The notes beneath the pieces are model-generated. The model was not told the DNA's origin. It did not search any database and saw nothing but the letters and a program-made list of their open reading frames with translations. A stretch of 64,000 bases of DNA from Rhizophagus clarus (taxonomy: Eukaryota > Glomeromycota > Glomeromycetes > Glomerales > Glomeraceae), in NCBI GenBank assembly GCA_015698045.1, contig BLAL01000018.1, forward strand, positions 1,364,001 to 1,428,000. The letters run 5' to 3'. Of this stretch, positions 1-12,234 are shown in pieces (within the stretch, counting starts at the first letter, position 1; each line of letters begins with the position of its first letter). The translations under genes were made by a program, and so were the position numbers.

Positions 1-1
1 T

Positions 2-805
2 GGTCTTAAAGAAATACATAAACAAAATCTTATTCATTGTGATTTCCATGATGGCAATATTTTAAATCATGAGGGTGAAGAAGACGAGATTGATAGGGAG
101 AAGGTTTTTATTAGTGATTTAGGATTATGCAAAGCTGCAGATTTTTTAAAAGAATATGATATTTATGGTGTTATTCCATTTATGGCACCTGAAGTTTTAA
201 GGGGCAAACCATATACTCCAGCTAGCGACATATATAGTTTTTCTATGATCATGTGGGAATTTACATCTGGAGTTCCACCATTTAATGATAGAGCACATGA
301 TTTTCAACTCAGTGTAAGTATTTGCAAAGGTGAACGACCTGAAATTATTGAAAATACTCCACAATGTTATGTGGATTTGATGAAAAAATGTTGGGATGAG
401 AATCCATCAGAAAGGCTATCTGCTAAAGAAATAAGCAATATTATTGCAGACTGGATTTTCCATCCTGATAATAATGAAATTAGTGAAGAATTAAAAAACA
501 ACATTATGGAATTTATAAATGCACCAATTGGAAATATTAATTTTATAACTGAATCTCATCCACAAGCATGTTATAAAAGTCGCTTACTTGATTTTACTAG
601 TAAAAAAGTAAATGATTTCATAGTTGACGATAAACCCAGTGAAAAATTGGATGAAATTGTAGAAAGTGAATGTTTAAATTGTATAGTTGATAATATAAAG
701 TCATCGGGTATGTATTATGTGCAAAAAAAAGTAATTTTACAAATTATTTTATATGAAATTAATTAATTTATTAATCTTTTAGATATTAAAACTAACAACA
801 ATTAG
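2..805 (+). CDS. Protein kinase, C-terminal part (gene enters from left)
   Basis: This is the 3' part of a serine/threonine (TKL-like) protein kinase gene; the N-lobe lies outside the window. The frame is open from base 2. It shows the catalytic loop as HCDFHDGN (the usual HRD arginine replaced by cysteine), the metal motif as SDLG rather than DFG, then the APE motif in MAPEVL and the conserved helix DIYSFSMIMWEF. The kinase fold ends near base 480 and a polar tail follows. I infer a 3' intron 708-782 (GTATGT donor, TTTTAG acceptor): exon 1 ends in phase 1 after TCG G, and exon 2 (783-805) adds D-I-K-T-N-N-N and a TAG stop. The complete kinase gene at 54076-55717 also joins its tail exons as G|AT, which supports the model. 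Unspliced, the frame would stop at 766. Substrate unknown. Confidence 0.88.
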
Positions 806-837
806 TTTAGATTTATAGTGTTGTGATATAATTATTT

Positions 838-1085
838 TTATTTCATTTTTCTTAGAATTATTTAAACACTAAGGCTAGAGTATTAAAATATTTTGCAAGT
901 TTCTTAGTTTGTAATTTAAATAAATCCTTTTTTTATAACTTATCTAAGTATTAAATATATGTATTTCTTTCTTTATTTGGAATTGTTTTAACACTAAGGC
1001 TAGAGTAGTAAGATATTTTGCAAGTTTCTTAGTTTGTAATTTAAATAATTCTTTTATGTTGTAACTTCAGTTATCCGAATATTAT
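838..1085. repeat. Two-copy tandem repeat, 125-bp period
   Basis: The block holding ACACTAAGGCTAGAGTA followed by a conserved TTTTGCAAGTTTC segment occurs twice, 125 bp apart (for example AAGGC at 871 and 996). It lies just 3' of the kinase gene and has no coding potential. Confidence 0.8.
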
Positions 1086-2100
1086 ATTAAATTATCAAGT
1101 TTATTTTTATTTATAACATAAAACATATACGAATATGATTGGAATTAAAAGGTTTAATATGATTACTTAAAGCAATGTACTAAAAAAAAATGAATTAAAA
1201 ATTGATTAAATAATGTAAATGTATAAAACTAGTATTCCTAGCAGCAAAAATAAAGCTTTCAAGATCTAAGATCTAATGTTGTGCAATGTTATTTCTAATT
1301 GGTTAAGTAAAATAAAACATTAATAATAAGAAATTTGTGGATAAACCATTAAATCATATATTATAATTATTTAACTTTTCTAATTTTAAAGGATTTTCAA
1401 TTTATGGTTAATTAATCATATATCATATAATATATGAGACGAAGTTTAAAAATTGTTAAATTTTATAACCATCAGTGTTTAAAGCTATCAATGTATAATT
1501 GTATTATTAGCTTAAGAACTGAGTAAGCATTTTAATTAAATTATTAACTTAAATGAAAATTTCTTTGAATAAATTTTTAGCTCATTTTATTAATTTTATT
1601 TTCTTTTTGTATACTTCTTATTCATACATATAATTTTAAAACCCTGCTTCAAAGTAGTAACATGAGTATTTTTTCGTATCACTTGCTGCAATTAAAGTTA
1701 TCATCAGATCATGGAATCATGGAAGAATTTTTTTAAACACATTACTTTAAAGTAATAGAAGTAATAAATTATTAAATTTGCTTTAATAGCCTTAAATTAT
1801 ATAAATTATAACTAACGTTATATCTAATTGAATTGCACAAATACAGGATCGGATGTGTTGTATTTTTCTCATCCTTTTTGCCTTTGCAGTACTACCTTAT
1901 TTTTCCTTTTCATTTCTTATTTCATCTATCTTTTTTCATCAAAATTTATTATCTCTTATTCTATTTTATCATAATTGCTTAGCAATCATCTTCTCCCTTT
2001 ATTATTTTACTCTTACAGCATGCCTTATAATCTCTTACATACAATATACTTTTAAATAGAGTTTATTATGTAATCCATCTTATTGCCATTTTCAAAATTA
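1086..2100. other. A+T-rich intergenic region
   Basis: No coding segment or RNA gene is supported here. An open frame at 1853-2059 is almost entirely F, L, I and S and lies in pyrimidine-rich sequence, so I do not accept it as a gene. Confidence 0.6.
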
Positions 2101-2104
2101 TTGA

Positions 2105-3155
2105 TTTTGCGAGGTTATCATGTGATTTTTGTATTGTTTAATATTTTTATACAGATTTTTTTTTGTGAATCATAAATTCAATTTATAACAATATTCCACT
2201 GAAAGTTTCAGCACATACTTATAATAAAAAATTGATTTTTCTGCATTTCTCTGCATTTTTACTATGTTTTTGAGATTTTTTAAAAGTGTTACTTTTCTAG
2301 ACGAATTTTTAATATCTTTACATCAGACTTTGTTGTGACTCATGAAGTTTGATTTATAATGCTATTCTACTGAAAGTTTCAATACATACTTTATATAATT
2401 TCAATGTAATATGCTATTCTACTGAAAGGTGTCTATATTTTATAGAAAAAAAATTTTTTTCTGCATTTTTTTATATTAGCAAGATATATATAGTATACTG
2501 ATATTTAATTATGATTCACTTTTCCACATGTGTTTATAATATTTTTATACCAGATATTTTTATGAATCATGAAATTTAATAACATAGAATATTTTACAAA
2601 GAGTTTCAACAACCATTTATATAAAATAATCAGTTTTTATTAATTAGTTAGTCAAAATAAAAAATGCAACCATAAACTATCTTATATAAATAAATATGCA
2701 TCAATATTCTTCATAAAATATTCTGACATTGAATTTCAGGATTTATAAAAATTTCTGGTACAAAAAATATTATAAACATATGATTTACAGATACACATCA
2801 ATATGTTATATGTATCTTAAAACAAAAAAATGCAGAAAAAAATGTTTTTTATTATAAAATATATGCTAAAACTTTCAGTAGAATAGCATTATATTGAAAT
2901 TTATGATTAACAAAAAAAATCTGGTATAAAATATTAAAATTTGTCTAGAAAAGTGATTCACTTTTAAAAAATTCCCAAAAACATAGTAAAAATGCAGGAA
3001 AATGCAGGAAAATCAATTTTCATTATAAAGTATATGTTGAAACTTTTAGTAGAATAATGTTATAAATTGAATTTTATGGTTTACAAAAAAAAGAGAGTAC
3101 AAATTATTTAAATTTAAAATTCATCTAGAAAGGTGATTAACTTTTAGAAATATAG
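2105..3155. repeat. Imperfect 1-kb palindrome built from a smaller repeated unit
   Basis: The two halves are reverse complements around a centre near 2623: the GATTTTTCTGCATTT segment near 2233 pairs with one near 3005, and the TTCTAGACGAATTTTTAAT segment near 2296 pairs with one near 2945. Within each arm a unit with CTACTGAAAGTTTCA and TCTGCATTTTT recurs, so the arms are themselves tandem repeats. It has no coding sequence. It is probably a MITE-like inverted-repeat element or two head-to-head copies of one; clear target duplications were not found. Confidence 0.7.
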
Positions 3156-3229
3156 TAAAAATTAGAGTTTGGAACCAGTTCCATTTCAAAAACTGAATTT
3201 AGTACAAGTGCAACCAGTTCTATTCATTT

Positions 3230-3370
3230 TAAATCAGGTTTGCCAGTCAAGCAACTCATCGGTTTGGCTCCAGCAGCTCCAGCTAGAGGCCTGCAACGGG
3301 CTGGATCCAGGCTCAAAACCTGGCCCAGACCTGGTCCAGAATTTGGGTACAGGCTGGTATAGTGACGAAA
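3230..3370. repeat. Degenerate CCTGG/CCAG-rich repeat
   Basis: A locally G+C-richer stretch made of overlapping CTGG, CCAG and GGTCCAG words. The same quasi-periodic style returns at 17320-17440, 44400-44590 and 56080-56215. An open frame across it (3169-3447) is a by-product of this composition. Confidence 0.55.
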
Positions 3371-3440
3371 TGACTATCAGACAATTTCGGCCTAAGGAAA
3401 AATTAAAAATTATTAACCAAAGGTTAAATTATTGCCGAAA

Positions 3441-3570
3441 CACATGACAAAACTGGATAGTAATACAAGACACATGATATAACTGAATAGTAACACAGAA
3501 CACATGATATAACCAAATAGTAATACAGAACACATGATATAACTGAATAGTAATACCAAACACATGATTG
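3441..3570. repeat. 30-bp tandem repeat, about 4.3 copies
   Basis: CACATGATATAACTGAATAG-type units start at 3441, 3471, 3501, 3531 and 3561, an exact 30-bp period with a few substitutions between copies. Confidence 0.9.
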
Positions 3571-3763
3571 AAATTATTTTTAGTTTAATTTATTTTTAAT
3601 AGTTTAGTTTATTTTAGTCTAGTTTATTTTTATTTATTTGTTTATTTTTAGAAGTAGAAAAGATAAAATAGTTAAGAAAGAAAAAACCTATTTTAGTTAG
3701 TTTTTTTTCATTTATTTGTAGTAGAAAAGATAGAATAGTTAGGAACATCAGGAAATTTTTTTA

Positions 3764-4050
3764 GGGGATATATATCGATGGATAGGTCACATGATATATA
3801 TCGATAATAATCGGACTCATCGAGTAGTATTGATGTGGGTAAATGATGACAAATTATCAGAATTTAACTAAAATGACAAATATCGATAGAGATGTATATC
3901 GATGGAAAGGTCACATGATATCTATCGATAATAATCAGACTCGTCAAGTAGTATCGATACGGAAAAGATAATTACTTATCGGAATTAAGCCTAAACGATA
4001 AAAGTCAAGAAAATTTCATACGATAAAAATCAAGAAAATTCAAATGATAA
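3764..4050. repeat. 124-bp tandem duplication and short ATCAAGAAAAT repeats
   Basis: A block containing TATATCGATGG, AGGTCACATGATAT and ATCGATAATAATC appears at 3764 and again 124 bp later. From 3990 two short copies of CGATAAAA(A/G)TCAAGAAAAT follow. It lies just beyond the 3' end of the next gene (minus strand). Confidence 0.75.
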
Positions 4051-4211
4051 ATATTGAAAATATTCATTGTGATTACTAACGTAAATTTATTTATTTATTT
4101 ATAATAATAAAATTCATAATAAAATTCATAATGATAATAATTATAATTAATTATAAAATATTAGTATGCCACCTTAAAATAAAACATCACTTTCCAACCT
4201 ATGAATAATTG

Positions 4212-6025
4212 CTAATCATCATAAAACAAGTCGTCATGCAACGTCATTAATGTATCATCACCTCTGAGAATTACATCTGTTTCCTCCTCCTCTTCAAAAG
4301 AGCCTGTTTTTGGGATTTCTGGAACTTCTTCCCTCAATATCTCCTGCGCGTCATGTATAGTAAAACCTCCTTTTTTTTCGAATAAATCCTAATAAAGTAT
4401 TAATTCGAATTTTATCTAACTGAATAGATTTCAAATTATATAAATTGGTTTAAATAACAGCCACATACCTTAAATTTCCGATATCGTCGTTCTAGAGGTT
4501 TTTTCCCACACTCTATGTTGGGGTAGCTAGGATTCAATACTATATCGCATATCGCTGACGTATAAATATAGATATTCTGAAATGACTCGTCAGTATCAGA
4601 TATTGCGGGAAATGCGAGTTTTGTTATATTTTCGATTACATTATCGTTATCATCATATAACTTATTATAACACTCTTTAACTTGTGGTAAATTTTTCCAG
4701 CTCGTTATATCTTGCGGGCTTTTTCGTTTATTACCACTTATTGATTGTAGACCGAATTCCTTAAAAATAGCGCTTTTCACTGCTGCAACGTATACTCCTC
4801 TCATATCTTTTATTTTTCGCATGAGCTATAAAAGAAAATAAAAAATCCATAATGATAATCGAAAAATTTAAATTAAACACAACAGTTATGATTATGATTA
4901 TTAATGATAATCATCATAGAATGATGGCGTCCTGAAAATGCGTTCGTCCACTCTCTATAGCCTACTTCACGAAGATAATCAGGATGATGTTGATTTAGCC
5001 AATTTTCGAGCTCCAACTTAAAATTTTCAAAGGTAGGCCACATATTGTCTGGAAAGGATTTATTGCACACTGAGTTATAACCTTCCTATATTAGTGTGTG
5101 ATAATAAATAATTGCAATTATGTTGTGATTTGGTGACGGATGGTATAAGAGAGAATAGCACCAGGTTTTCGTTAGAAACTTACATTGAAGACCTTTTCGC
5201 TTAGGTCAATTTTTTTCTTTTTCTCATTTTGCAACTTAATCTGGTTCTGGATCCATCCGACTTTCTCGAGCGTCTCTTTATGTAATTCATATAGAGCTCG
5301 TATTTGCCTACCTTGTTTTATAAGCATGTCCTCGCAACTTTTTCTGCTTTTAGGAGGTTGGACATTAATCTCCGGTGTTTCTTCTGCAGTTGTAGTTGAC
5401 GAGCTTCTTCCATGCTCAACAGCTGGCGTGGTCGGCCTACTGCGCCGTACATTTTCTCTATTTGTTTCCGGTACAAGCATTTCAGAATGTTCATCACCAG
5501 CTGACGTTAATGTATTAACCCAGTAAATTGTATTAGGTGTAATAGATGTAAACTGAAATGAAATGTCGACAATTTTCGAGTCTGGAAATTATCACTTACT
5601 TTGCTTTGATTGTCTGCCGTATGTTTTGAGTTGTTTAGAAATATATTCCTTTATCTTTCGAGTGTTATCTAAAAAATAAATGATTGATTATGAAAGGTTT
5701 ATTAACATAATATCTAACAAATCATAATAAATATATATGGATCATTACCTTCTGCTAGTGGTGTAGTTTGCGAAGATTCCGCTACTACTTCTATTTCTTC
5801 TTGATCACTATCTGATCCCTGGTTACTAGTATCTGATTTTTTGGCTGTCTCTTTAGCTTGTGAACTAATAGTATCTGATTCTTTAGCAGGCTCTTTAGCT
5901 TGCGAAGTATCTTTCCGCTTTACGATTTTTCTTGGGCCTTCTTGTTCATTATTATATTCGTTATTTGATTCCTGAGACTGTTTATCTTTGTTAACTCTAG
6001 TGGAATATTTTCGTTTTTTTGGCAT
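4212..6025 (-). CDS. Six-exon gene, unknown function, nuclear-type basic N-terminus
   Basis: I do not recognise the family. Six exons join in one open frame with canonical GT/AG borders: 6025-5749, 5668-5600, 5500-5184, 5085-4879, 4825-4469 and 4388-4212, giving about 467 residues. The exon 4 donor (GTTTAA) is the weakest join. I chose the ATG at 6025 because the protein then begins MPKKRKYST, with a PKKRK basic cluster like a nuclear localisation signal; an in-frame ATG at 6049 would add eight residues. The first exon is rich in K, S, Q and E and carries a repeated SQAKE segment. The middle part (LYELHKETLEKVGW region) looks like a coiled coil, then come W- and H-containing conserved-looking blocks (NMWPTFENF, WLNQHHPDYLREVG), and the C-terminus is acidic. 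Intact splicing across six exons argues that the gene is real. A DNA-binding or domesticated-transposon role would be a guess. Confidence 0.75.
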
Positions 6026-6444
6026 TTTTTTAAAAAAGGTTTGAAACAAATTAGTAAAAAAAGAAAGATATAAATGGTTAGACTAAAGAAGAGCGAAGAA
6101 TAATTTAGTATAAAGTGGAAAAAGGAGCAAACGAAAAAGGATTGAAGAAAAAGCAGATGAAAAAGGATTGAAGAAGAAGCGGACGAAAAAGGATTGAAGA
6201 AGATTTGAATGTAAAATCAGAGATAAAAAAAGTTTAAAAAAAAGGTTGGAAAAGTATCCTATATATAAACTTTTCTAAAGTTTGATAAACTATTTAGATC
6301 AGTAAAACTTGATGTGACGCATAAATAATTATAATGCATACTAATTAAATTATTATAGTGATGCATTATTAATTGTAATGCATAATTAAAATATTATAAC
6401 AATGCATATTAGTTAATTGTACTCAAAATTAAATGGATCAAACA

Positions 6445-6885
6445 AGGGATAATGACGCATATTAGTTAATGGTACTCTAAAATTAAATAAATTCGAGGGA
6501 TAACAATGTATATTAGTTAATTGTAAATAAATTTGAGGGATAATGATGCATATTAATTATTTGTAAATAAATTCGAGAGATACGGTAACAATGCACATTA
6601 GTGTTAATTGTACTCTAAAATTAAATAAATTCGAGAGATAACAATGTATATTAGTTAATTGTAAATAAATTCGAGGGATAATGATGCATATTAATTATTT
6701 GTAAATAAATTCGAGGGATACGGTAACAATGCACATTAGTGTTAATTGTACTCTAAAATTAAATAAATTCGAGGAATAACAATGTATATTAGTTAATTGT
6801 AAATAAAATCGAGGGATAACGATGCATATTAATTATTTGTAAATAAATTCGAGGGATACAGTAACAATGCACATTAGTTAACTGA
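6445..6885. repeat. 138-bp higher-order tandem repeat
   Basis: GTAACAATGCACATTAGT recurs at 6585, 6723 and 6861, an exact 138-bp spacing. Each 138-bp unit is made of three related units of about 40-50 bp sharing TAAATAAATTCGAGGGATA. More diverged pieces extend left to about 6310 and right to about 7030. Non-coding. Confidence 0.85.
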
Positions 6886-7253
6886 AAATATCCAATCATA
6901 GTAGTAAATGGTATTGATCTCTTTCAATTACTCAAAATTAAATAAATTATTTGAAAATTTAACAATACAAAACAATACAATTAATCGAAATATAATGATG
7001 CATATTTAATTGTTGTACTCAAAAATTAAATAGATCAACAATACAATTAAGAAAAGTCTAAAAATATCTGTATTGTTTACTAATAAAACTGATCGTCGTC
7101 TACTACTAGTAAAGCTGAAATAATGAAATATATATATTACATCATTTTTTGGTTTTGTTCAGGCAATAAATTCTGTTTTTACTAGTTTTGTTCAGGCAAC
7201 AAATTCACTTTCATAAAATTTGGTTCCGTTCACTATCGCTAAAATCACTCAAA

Positions 7254-10131
7254 ATGACCTATAAATGTTCATATTGTTCATGTACTTTTTCGTTAACTTA
7301 TGCATTAAAACGACATATTTCGGACAAGCATCAATATATTGACGAAGATGAAGAAGTAACCTTTCAATCAAACATGCCACACGAAGAACCTGATCTCTGG
7401 GATGATGATGATAAAGAAGTATCAAAAGTGCCATATCATGAAGAATCCGGTCTCTGGGATGATGATCTTTCAATGAAAGATGATGAATCTGAATCAAAAA
7501 TAATATTAGAACAACCCGTAGAATCTCATGAAAATTTACAAATTTCTGAAGAGTCGGATGAGGAAAGTGGGGAATTTGATGACAACAATGAGTCGGATGA
7601 GGAAAGTGGTGAATTTGATGACGACGATAATGAGAATAATGAAGTTGACTTAACATACTCGTTATCTATCGATGCTGAAGATTTTTGTGGAACCACACTA
7701 GATGATGCAATAAGAGACAAAACACATCCACCTAACACTGAATGGCCGAACAACATTTATCGTGAATTCATGGAAATTGTTATGGAATATCAATTATCTA
7801 ATTCTTGCGGTGATAGGATAATTAAGTTAATCAATAAAAGCAGACAAGAGGCCGAAAAAAACCCATTACCAATAAATACTAAGGAAGGTCGTAGATTTCT
7901 TGATGTTAACGAATTTCCTTATATAAAATTCAAAAAAGTCCTTATCACGAAATTCCAGGATAAAGATTATTCTTTTTATTATCAATCGATAATTCATGGA
8001 ATTAAAGTTCTGCTTCTTCAATCCGAAATGAATGAAGAATTTGTTTTTAAGTATAAAAATCACAATACATTGATTAAGACTTATGGTGAACAATTCGAAA
8101 GTAATTGGTGGTATATCACGGAAAATAAAATTCCTGTCGATAACAAATTATTATCGATAATAATCTATGCCGATTCCACAACTTGTGATCATCTGGGCAA
8201 AACTTCTGAACATCCTATATATATTTCACTCGGAAATATACCAAATTGGCAGCGAAATAAACCTAACGCTAAAGTACTTGTTGGTTATTTGCTAAAATTG
8301 AAAGCAAAAGATAATACTACAAGGAATTCTGAGTCTTTCTGAAGATTACAGAGACTCGTTTTTCAGAGATGTCTCCAAATATTATTATCGCCGATACTAA
8401 TGAATCAAAATGACATGTATTTAGTTGTTCAAAATAAAATACATCCATTTACACCAAAATTATCGGTTATCCTTGCTGATATGGCGGAAGCAGGAGCATT
8501 TACCGCAACATATCTTCCATCAACTTCTAAACGACCATGTTATTATTGCTTGATAAATAACAAAGATCTTAATAATATGGCATTATCTCATATTGATTTA
8601 CGAACTCCAGAAAAGATGAAACTAGCTATTAGTGAGAATCAAGCAAGTGAATTTTTGATTCATAAGGAGTTTAATTATTTTTGGGATTTGACAATTTTAA
8701 TATTTATGAGGCGACTGCTCCAGATCGTATGCATTTACTCGATCTTGGAGTAACAAAGTATCTCATAGAATTTACTCGTGAATTGTTACACCGAAAGGTC
8801 AGCAATAGAGCAGTAAAAGATATGGACCACAGATTGTGCGCAATCCCACGATATCCAGGCTTAATAATATTAAAAAATGGATTGGAAAATATATCTAAAT
8901 TTACTGCCAATGATTATCGTAATATAATGAAAGTGATTATTTTCGTTATAGATAATTTATACGATGATTATAAAGAAGGTGGAATACCATGTAAGAGACT
9001 GTGCAACATTTTTCATAAATATTTGGTAATGTATATGAAGTTGCGTCAGGAGTCATTTACGGATACCGAGTTAACAGAATTAGAGGTAAATATCGATTAT
9101 TAATTCTAAACCAAATCTTTAATTAGTATTTAATTTTAGTTTTTTAAAAATTTATTACTACTATTACTAGATGTTAATAACTGAATTCTGTCAAGAATTA
9201 GTAACGATATTTGCCGAATATTCTCCAAGTCGCTGTAAAATACCTAAACTTCACGTGCTTCGTTATCATGTAATTCTGTCAATTTGACTTTATGGTTCAA
9301 TGAATGGGATATCAACAGAAACATATGAATGCATAAGAAGAGTGTTAAAACTTCATATCGAATGACAAATAAAAGAAATTATGTTCCACAAATGTTAACT
9401 ACGGTAATGTTATATGATCTGTTTCATCATAATCTATTTTAATCGATTAATTTAAATTTGATACGATAGGTGCGACGTCAATATTTAGCCTTGAAACAAA
9501 AAAAACCTACGATAAGGAGATCTAGTGGATTTCGAAATCTTTTATGGGAGTTCAAATTTACTGAAATTGAAACAACAGTTTCTAAAATAAAATAAGACAC
9601 CGATATTCATCATCTGTATAAAGAAGGGTTTGATAACCTTCATGCAGGTTTTGAAGAGTTTTTGACGGAAAATGAGTTAAAATATGATTATGAATCTGGG
9701 CATTTTAAAATATATTCTAGTGTAGCTGTTGAATCAACTGATATTATCCAAACAGCAGGAACCTTTTATAGTAATGAATGGTTCAGTGATGTAGTAGTCT
9801 CTTCCGAAGAAACTGCGTGGTATGGAAAGGTATGATATGCTTAAAATTTTTTATTAAGATTTTTGTCATGATGACATGTTATTAACTGAATTAAATTTAG
9901 GCACTTTTATTATTGGAATTTTCTGCAAAAGGTTTAAAAGAGCCAGTAAATCTTGCTTTGTTACGATGGTATGAAGAAATACAAGAAGAAGAGATCATAT
10001 ACGACTGTCCAAGATTATGGCTAACTGATCAATATACATGTGTTTACTTAGATTCGGTTGATATGTCAGTTCACATTATACCAAGAAATAACTGTGAAAA
10101 TGAATATTTTGTTAATACGTATATTTTTTAA
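7254..10131 (+). pseudogene. Plavaka-type transposase with C2H2 zinc finger, decayed
   Basis: This was a DNA-transposon transposase of the Plavaka type (related to the KDZ/CACTA groups). I start at the ATG at 7254 because it leads directly into a classical C2H2 finger (C-x2-C-x12-H-x4-H). An acidic linker with internal duplications (EESGEFDD twice) follows, then the family core: ADSTTCDHLGKTSEHPIYIS, LGNIPNWQRNK, LADMAEAGAF and YEATAPDRMHLLDLG. The ending HIIPRN..NEYFVNTYIF matches the minus-strand relic at 29093. Introns are visible at 9086-9170, 9404-9469 and 9830-9900. Disabling changes: TGA 8340-8342, a frame change near 8688, TGA 9285-9287, a one-base shift near 9357, and TAA 9593-9595. 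Terminal inverted repeats of the parent element were not identified. Confidence 0.85.
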
Positions 10132-10228
10132 GATGTAAAATAAAATTAGATTAATATTCTTAGTATTCATTTGTATATGAGTGCGTTTTATGATTTATTA
10201 ATGAAACAATAAATAATGGATTTAACTT

Positions 10229-10650
10229 GATTATTTTTGATAATTGTCAATATCGCAAATCATCGTTGAGATTATTTTCGATAATTGTCAATATCGCAAA
10301 TTATCAGTGCGATTATTTTTGATAACTGTCAATATCGCAAATTATCAGTGTGATTATTTTCAATAACTGTCGACATTGCAAATTATCAGTGCGATTATTT
10401 TCGATAATTGTCAATATCGCAAATCATCGTTGAGATTATTTTCAATAATTGTCAATATCGCAAATCATCGTTGAGATTATTTTCGATAATTGTCAATATC
10501 GCAAATTATCAGTGCGATTATTTTCGATAACTGTCGACATCGCAAATTATCAGTGCGATTATTTTCGATAATTGCCAACATTGCAAATCATCGTCAAGAT
10601 TATTTTCGATAATTGTCAATATCGCAAATTATCAGTACGATTATTTTAGA
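10229..10650. repeat. 41-bp satellite, about ten copies
   Basis: GATTATTTTCGATAATTGTC-type units recur every 41 bp (10229, 10270, 10311 and so on to 10639). Two variants of the 3' half alternate, ending AAATCATCGTTGA or AAATTATCAGTGC. Each unit contains a GATAATT...AATTATC inverted pair. It begins about 100 bp after the Plavaka relic. Confidence 0.92.
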
Positions 10651-11190
10651 AAAAGTTAAATATCATTGTATAATTGTGAGATAATTATCGAATATTATCA
10701 CATTATGTTGACCATCGATTTATAAATACGATATTTATCGATAAAGTGATAATTATTGATGTATATCTTCTGAAAAAATTTCCTGATGAAGGAAAATAGA
10801 TAGATTTGAATGAAAATAGAGGAATGAAATTCTGGATCTTTCTGAATGATGTAATATTTAGGAGAATGAATCACTATATTTGGAAAATAAGAAGATTTGA
10901 AATATCTACAATGTTCTGATATTTCTAAATGACGTAATAATTCTGAAATTTCTGACAATGAAAAGAAGAATCTAGCAGAAAAAAATAATTTTCAATATAA
11001 TTCTCAAAGGAAAAATATTCAATGACGAAATAATGATGAAATGCCAAGAATGACAATTTATGAGTCATCATGAATAACGCCAAACTTCTAACAATGAAAA
11101 GAAAATCTTAGAAGAAAAAAGAATATTTTCTACAAAATCTTTAAAAACAGATTTTAATAGAAAATATCCAATAACATCAATGACGTAATT
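10651..11190. other. Non-coding, degenerate A-rich repeats
   Basis: Scattered imperfect repeats of GACAATGAAAAGAAxAATCT (near 10955 and 11090) and of TTCTACAAAATCTTTAAAA (11127). The last recurs at about 11707 on the far side of the MITE at 11200-11615, suggesting the MITE entered an older repetitive block. No coding segment supported. Confidence 0.5.
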
Positions 11191-11199
11191 AGAGCTCTG

Positions 11200-11615
11200 A
11201 ATTTCCAGTTCAGTTCTGTTTTCAGTTCCGATTTGGCTCTCTGATATAAAATTTTACCAAAAGTGTTTTTTGGCCTAAAATTTTTACTGAAAAATGTTTT
11301 CAGGTCATACTTTTAGCCAAAAATATTTTCAGTTAAAAAACACTATTGAAATAACGTTTTTGGTTTGAAAAATTAGTTCTGGTTCTATTTTCAGATTAAA
11401 AAATGGAACTGAAACCATTTTTTCAAAAAATACTTCAAACTGAAAATGTTCTTGGATGAAGTTTTTAACTAAAAAAATGTTTTTCAGTTAAAAGATGATT
11501 CTGAAAACAGTTTTCAATAAAAATCTTATTCTGAAAAGCGTCCAGTAAGAAACCAAGTTCAGAACCAGAAATGGAACTGAAAATGAAACCGAACCAGAAA
11601 TTTGGAGTTCTAGAC
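11200..11615. mobile_element. MITE-like element with terminal inverted repeats (copy A)
   Basis: A non-coding block of about 0.4 kb that is the reverse complement, with many substitutions, of 45686-46035. Its ends form imperfect inverted repeats (left GAGCTCTGAATTTCCAGTT; right reads inward as CTAGAACTCCAAATTTCTGG). The interior is dominated by short ACTGAAAA/TTTTCAGT words, so it can also fold on itself. No transposase; probably non-autonomous. I could not fix a target duplication. Confidence 0.65.
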
Positions 11616-11819
11616 ATAATTGCTAAGCATGAGCCATCAAGAATCACCGAGAATAAACAACTATATTTGGAAAACAAGAAAATGAATCTTATAAGAAAAA
11701 GAAAATTTCCTACAAAATCTTTAAAATGGATTTTGATGGAAAACATATCGGCGGATTTGTTTCATTGTCTAAATATGTTAAATTTGTTATACAATGTATT
11801 ATAAAAGTTAAAGATATGC

Positions 11820-12234
11820 AATATAGTGATCTAAAAAAAATGCGTACAATTTTTAAAAGTGCAATTCAGCATGATTTTAATTTTGGCCAGAATTAACATA
11901 ATTTCAGCTAGATTTAATATACCGTAACTGGTAATATGATAGTAATGATAATTAGTTAAACAAAAAAAGAAAAAAAACTTTAACACCACAATAATTAAAT
12001 CTATAATTACAAAACAATTTCACACTTAATAATTTGTTGAATAATAATTAATATCACTATAAATTAATAAAAAGGAAATTGTATGAAAAAAACTATATTT
12101 TAATTCAAAGAAAAAAAATTACACCACACTGTATACATGATTTTATAAAAAAATTAAGCCGCAATTGCATAATTTTAACTGTAATATTAATGTTATAATG
12201 CTGTATTAATTGCACATGCACTGCAATATATAAG
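11820..12234. other. A+T-rich spacer
   Basis: No gene, RNA or clear repeat can be supported. The sequence is rich in AAAAAA runs. Confidence 0.5.

Noticed and set aside
1853..2059. Small membrane protein gene
   Set aside because: Low-complexity F/L/I/S frame in pyrimidine-rich DNA, with no start context or splice support.
8340..8342. Programmed TGA readthrough in the Plavaka gene
   Set aside because: Other stops and frame shifts follow in the same gene, so ordinary decay explains it.
10229..10650. CRISPR-like array
   Set aside because: Units are directly adjacent with no unique spacers, and the host is a eukaryote.
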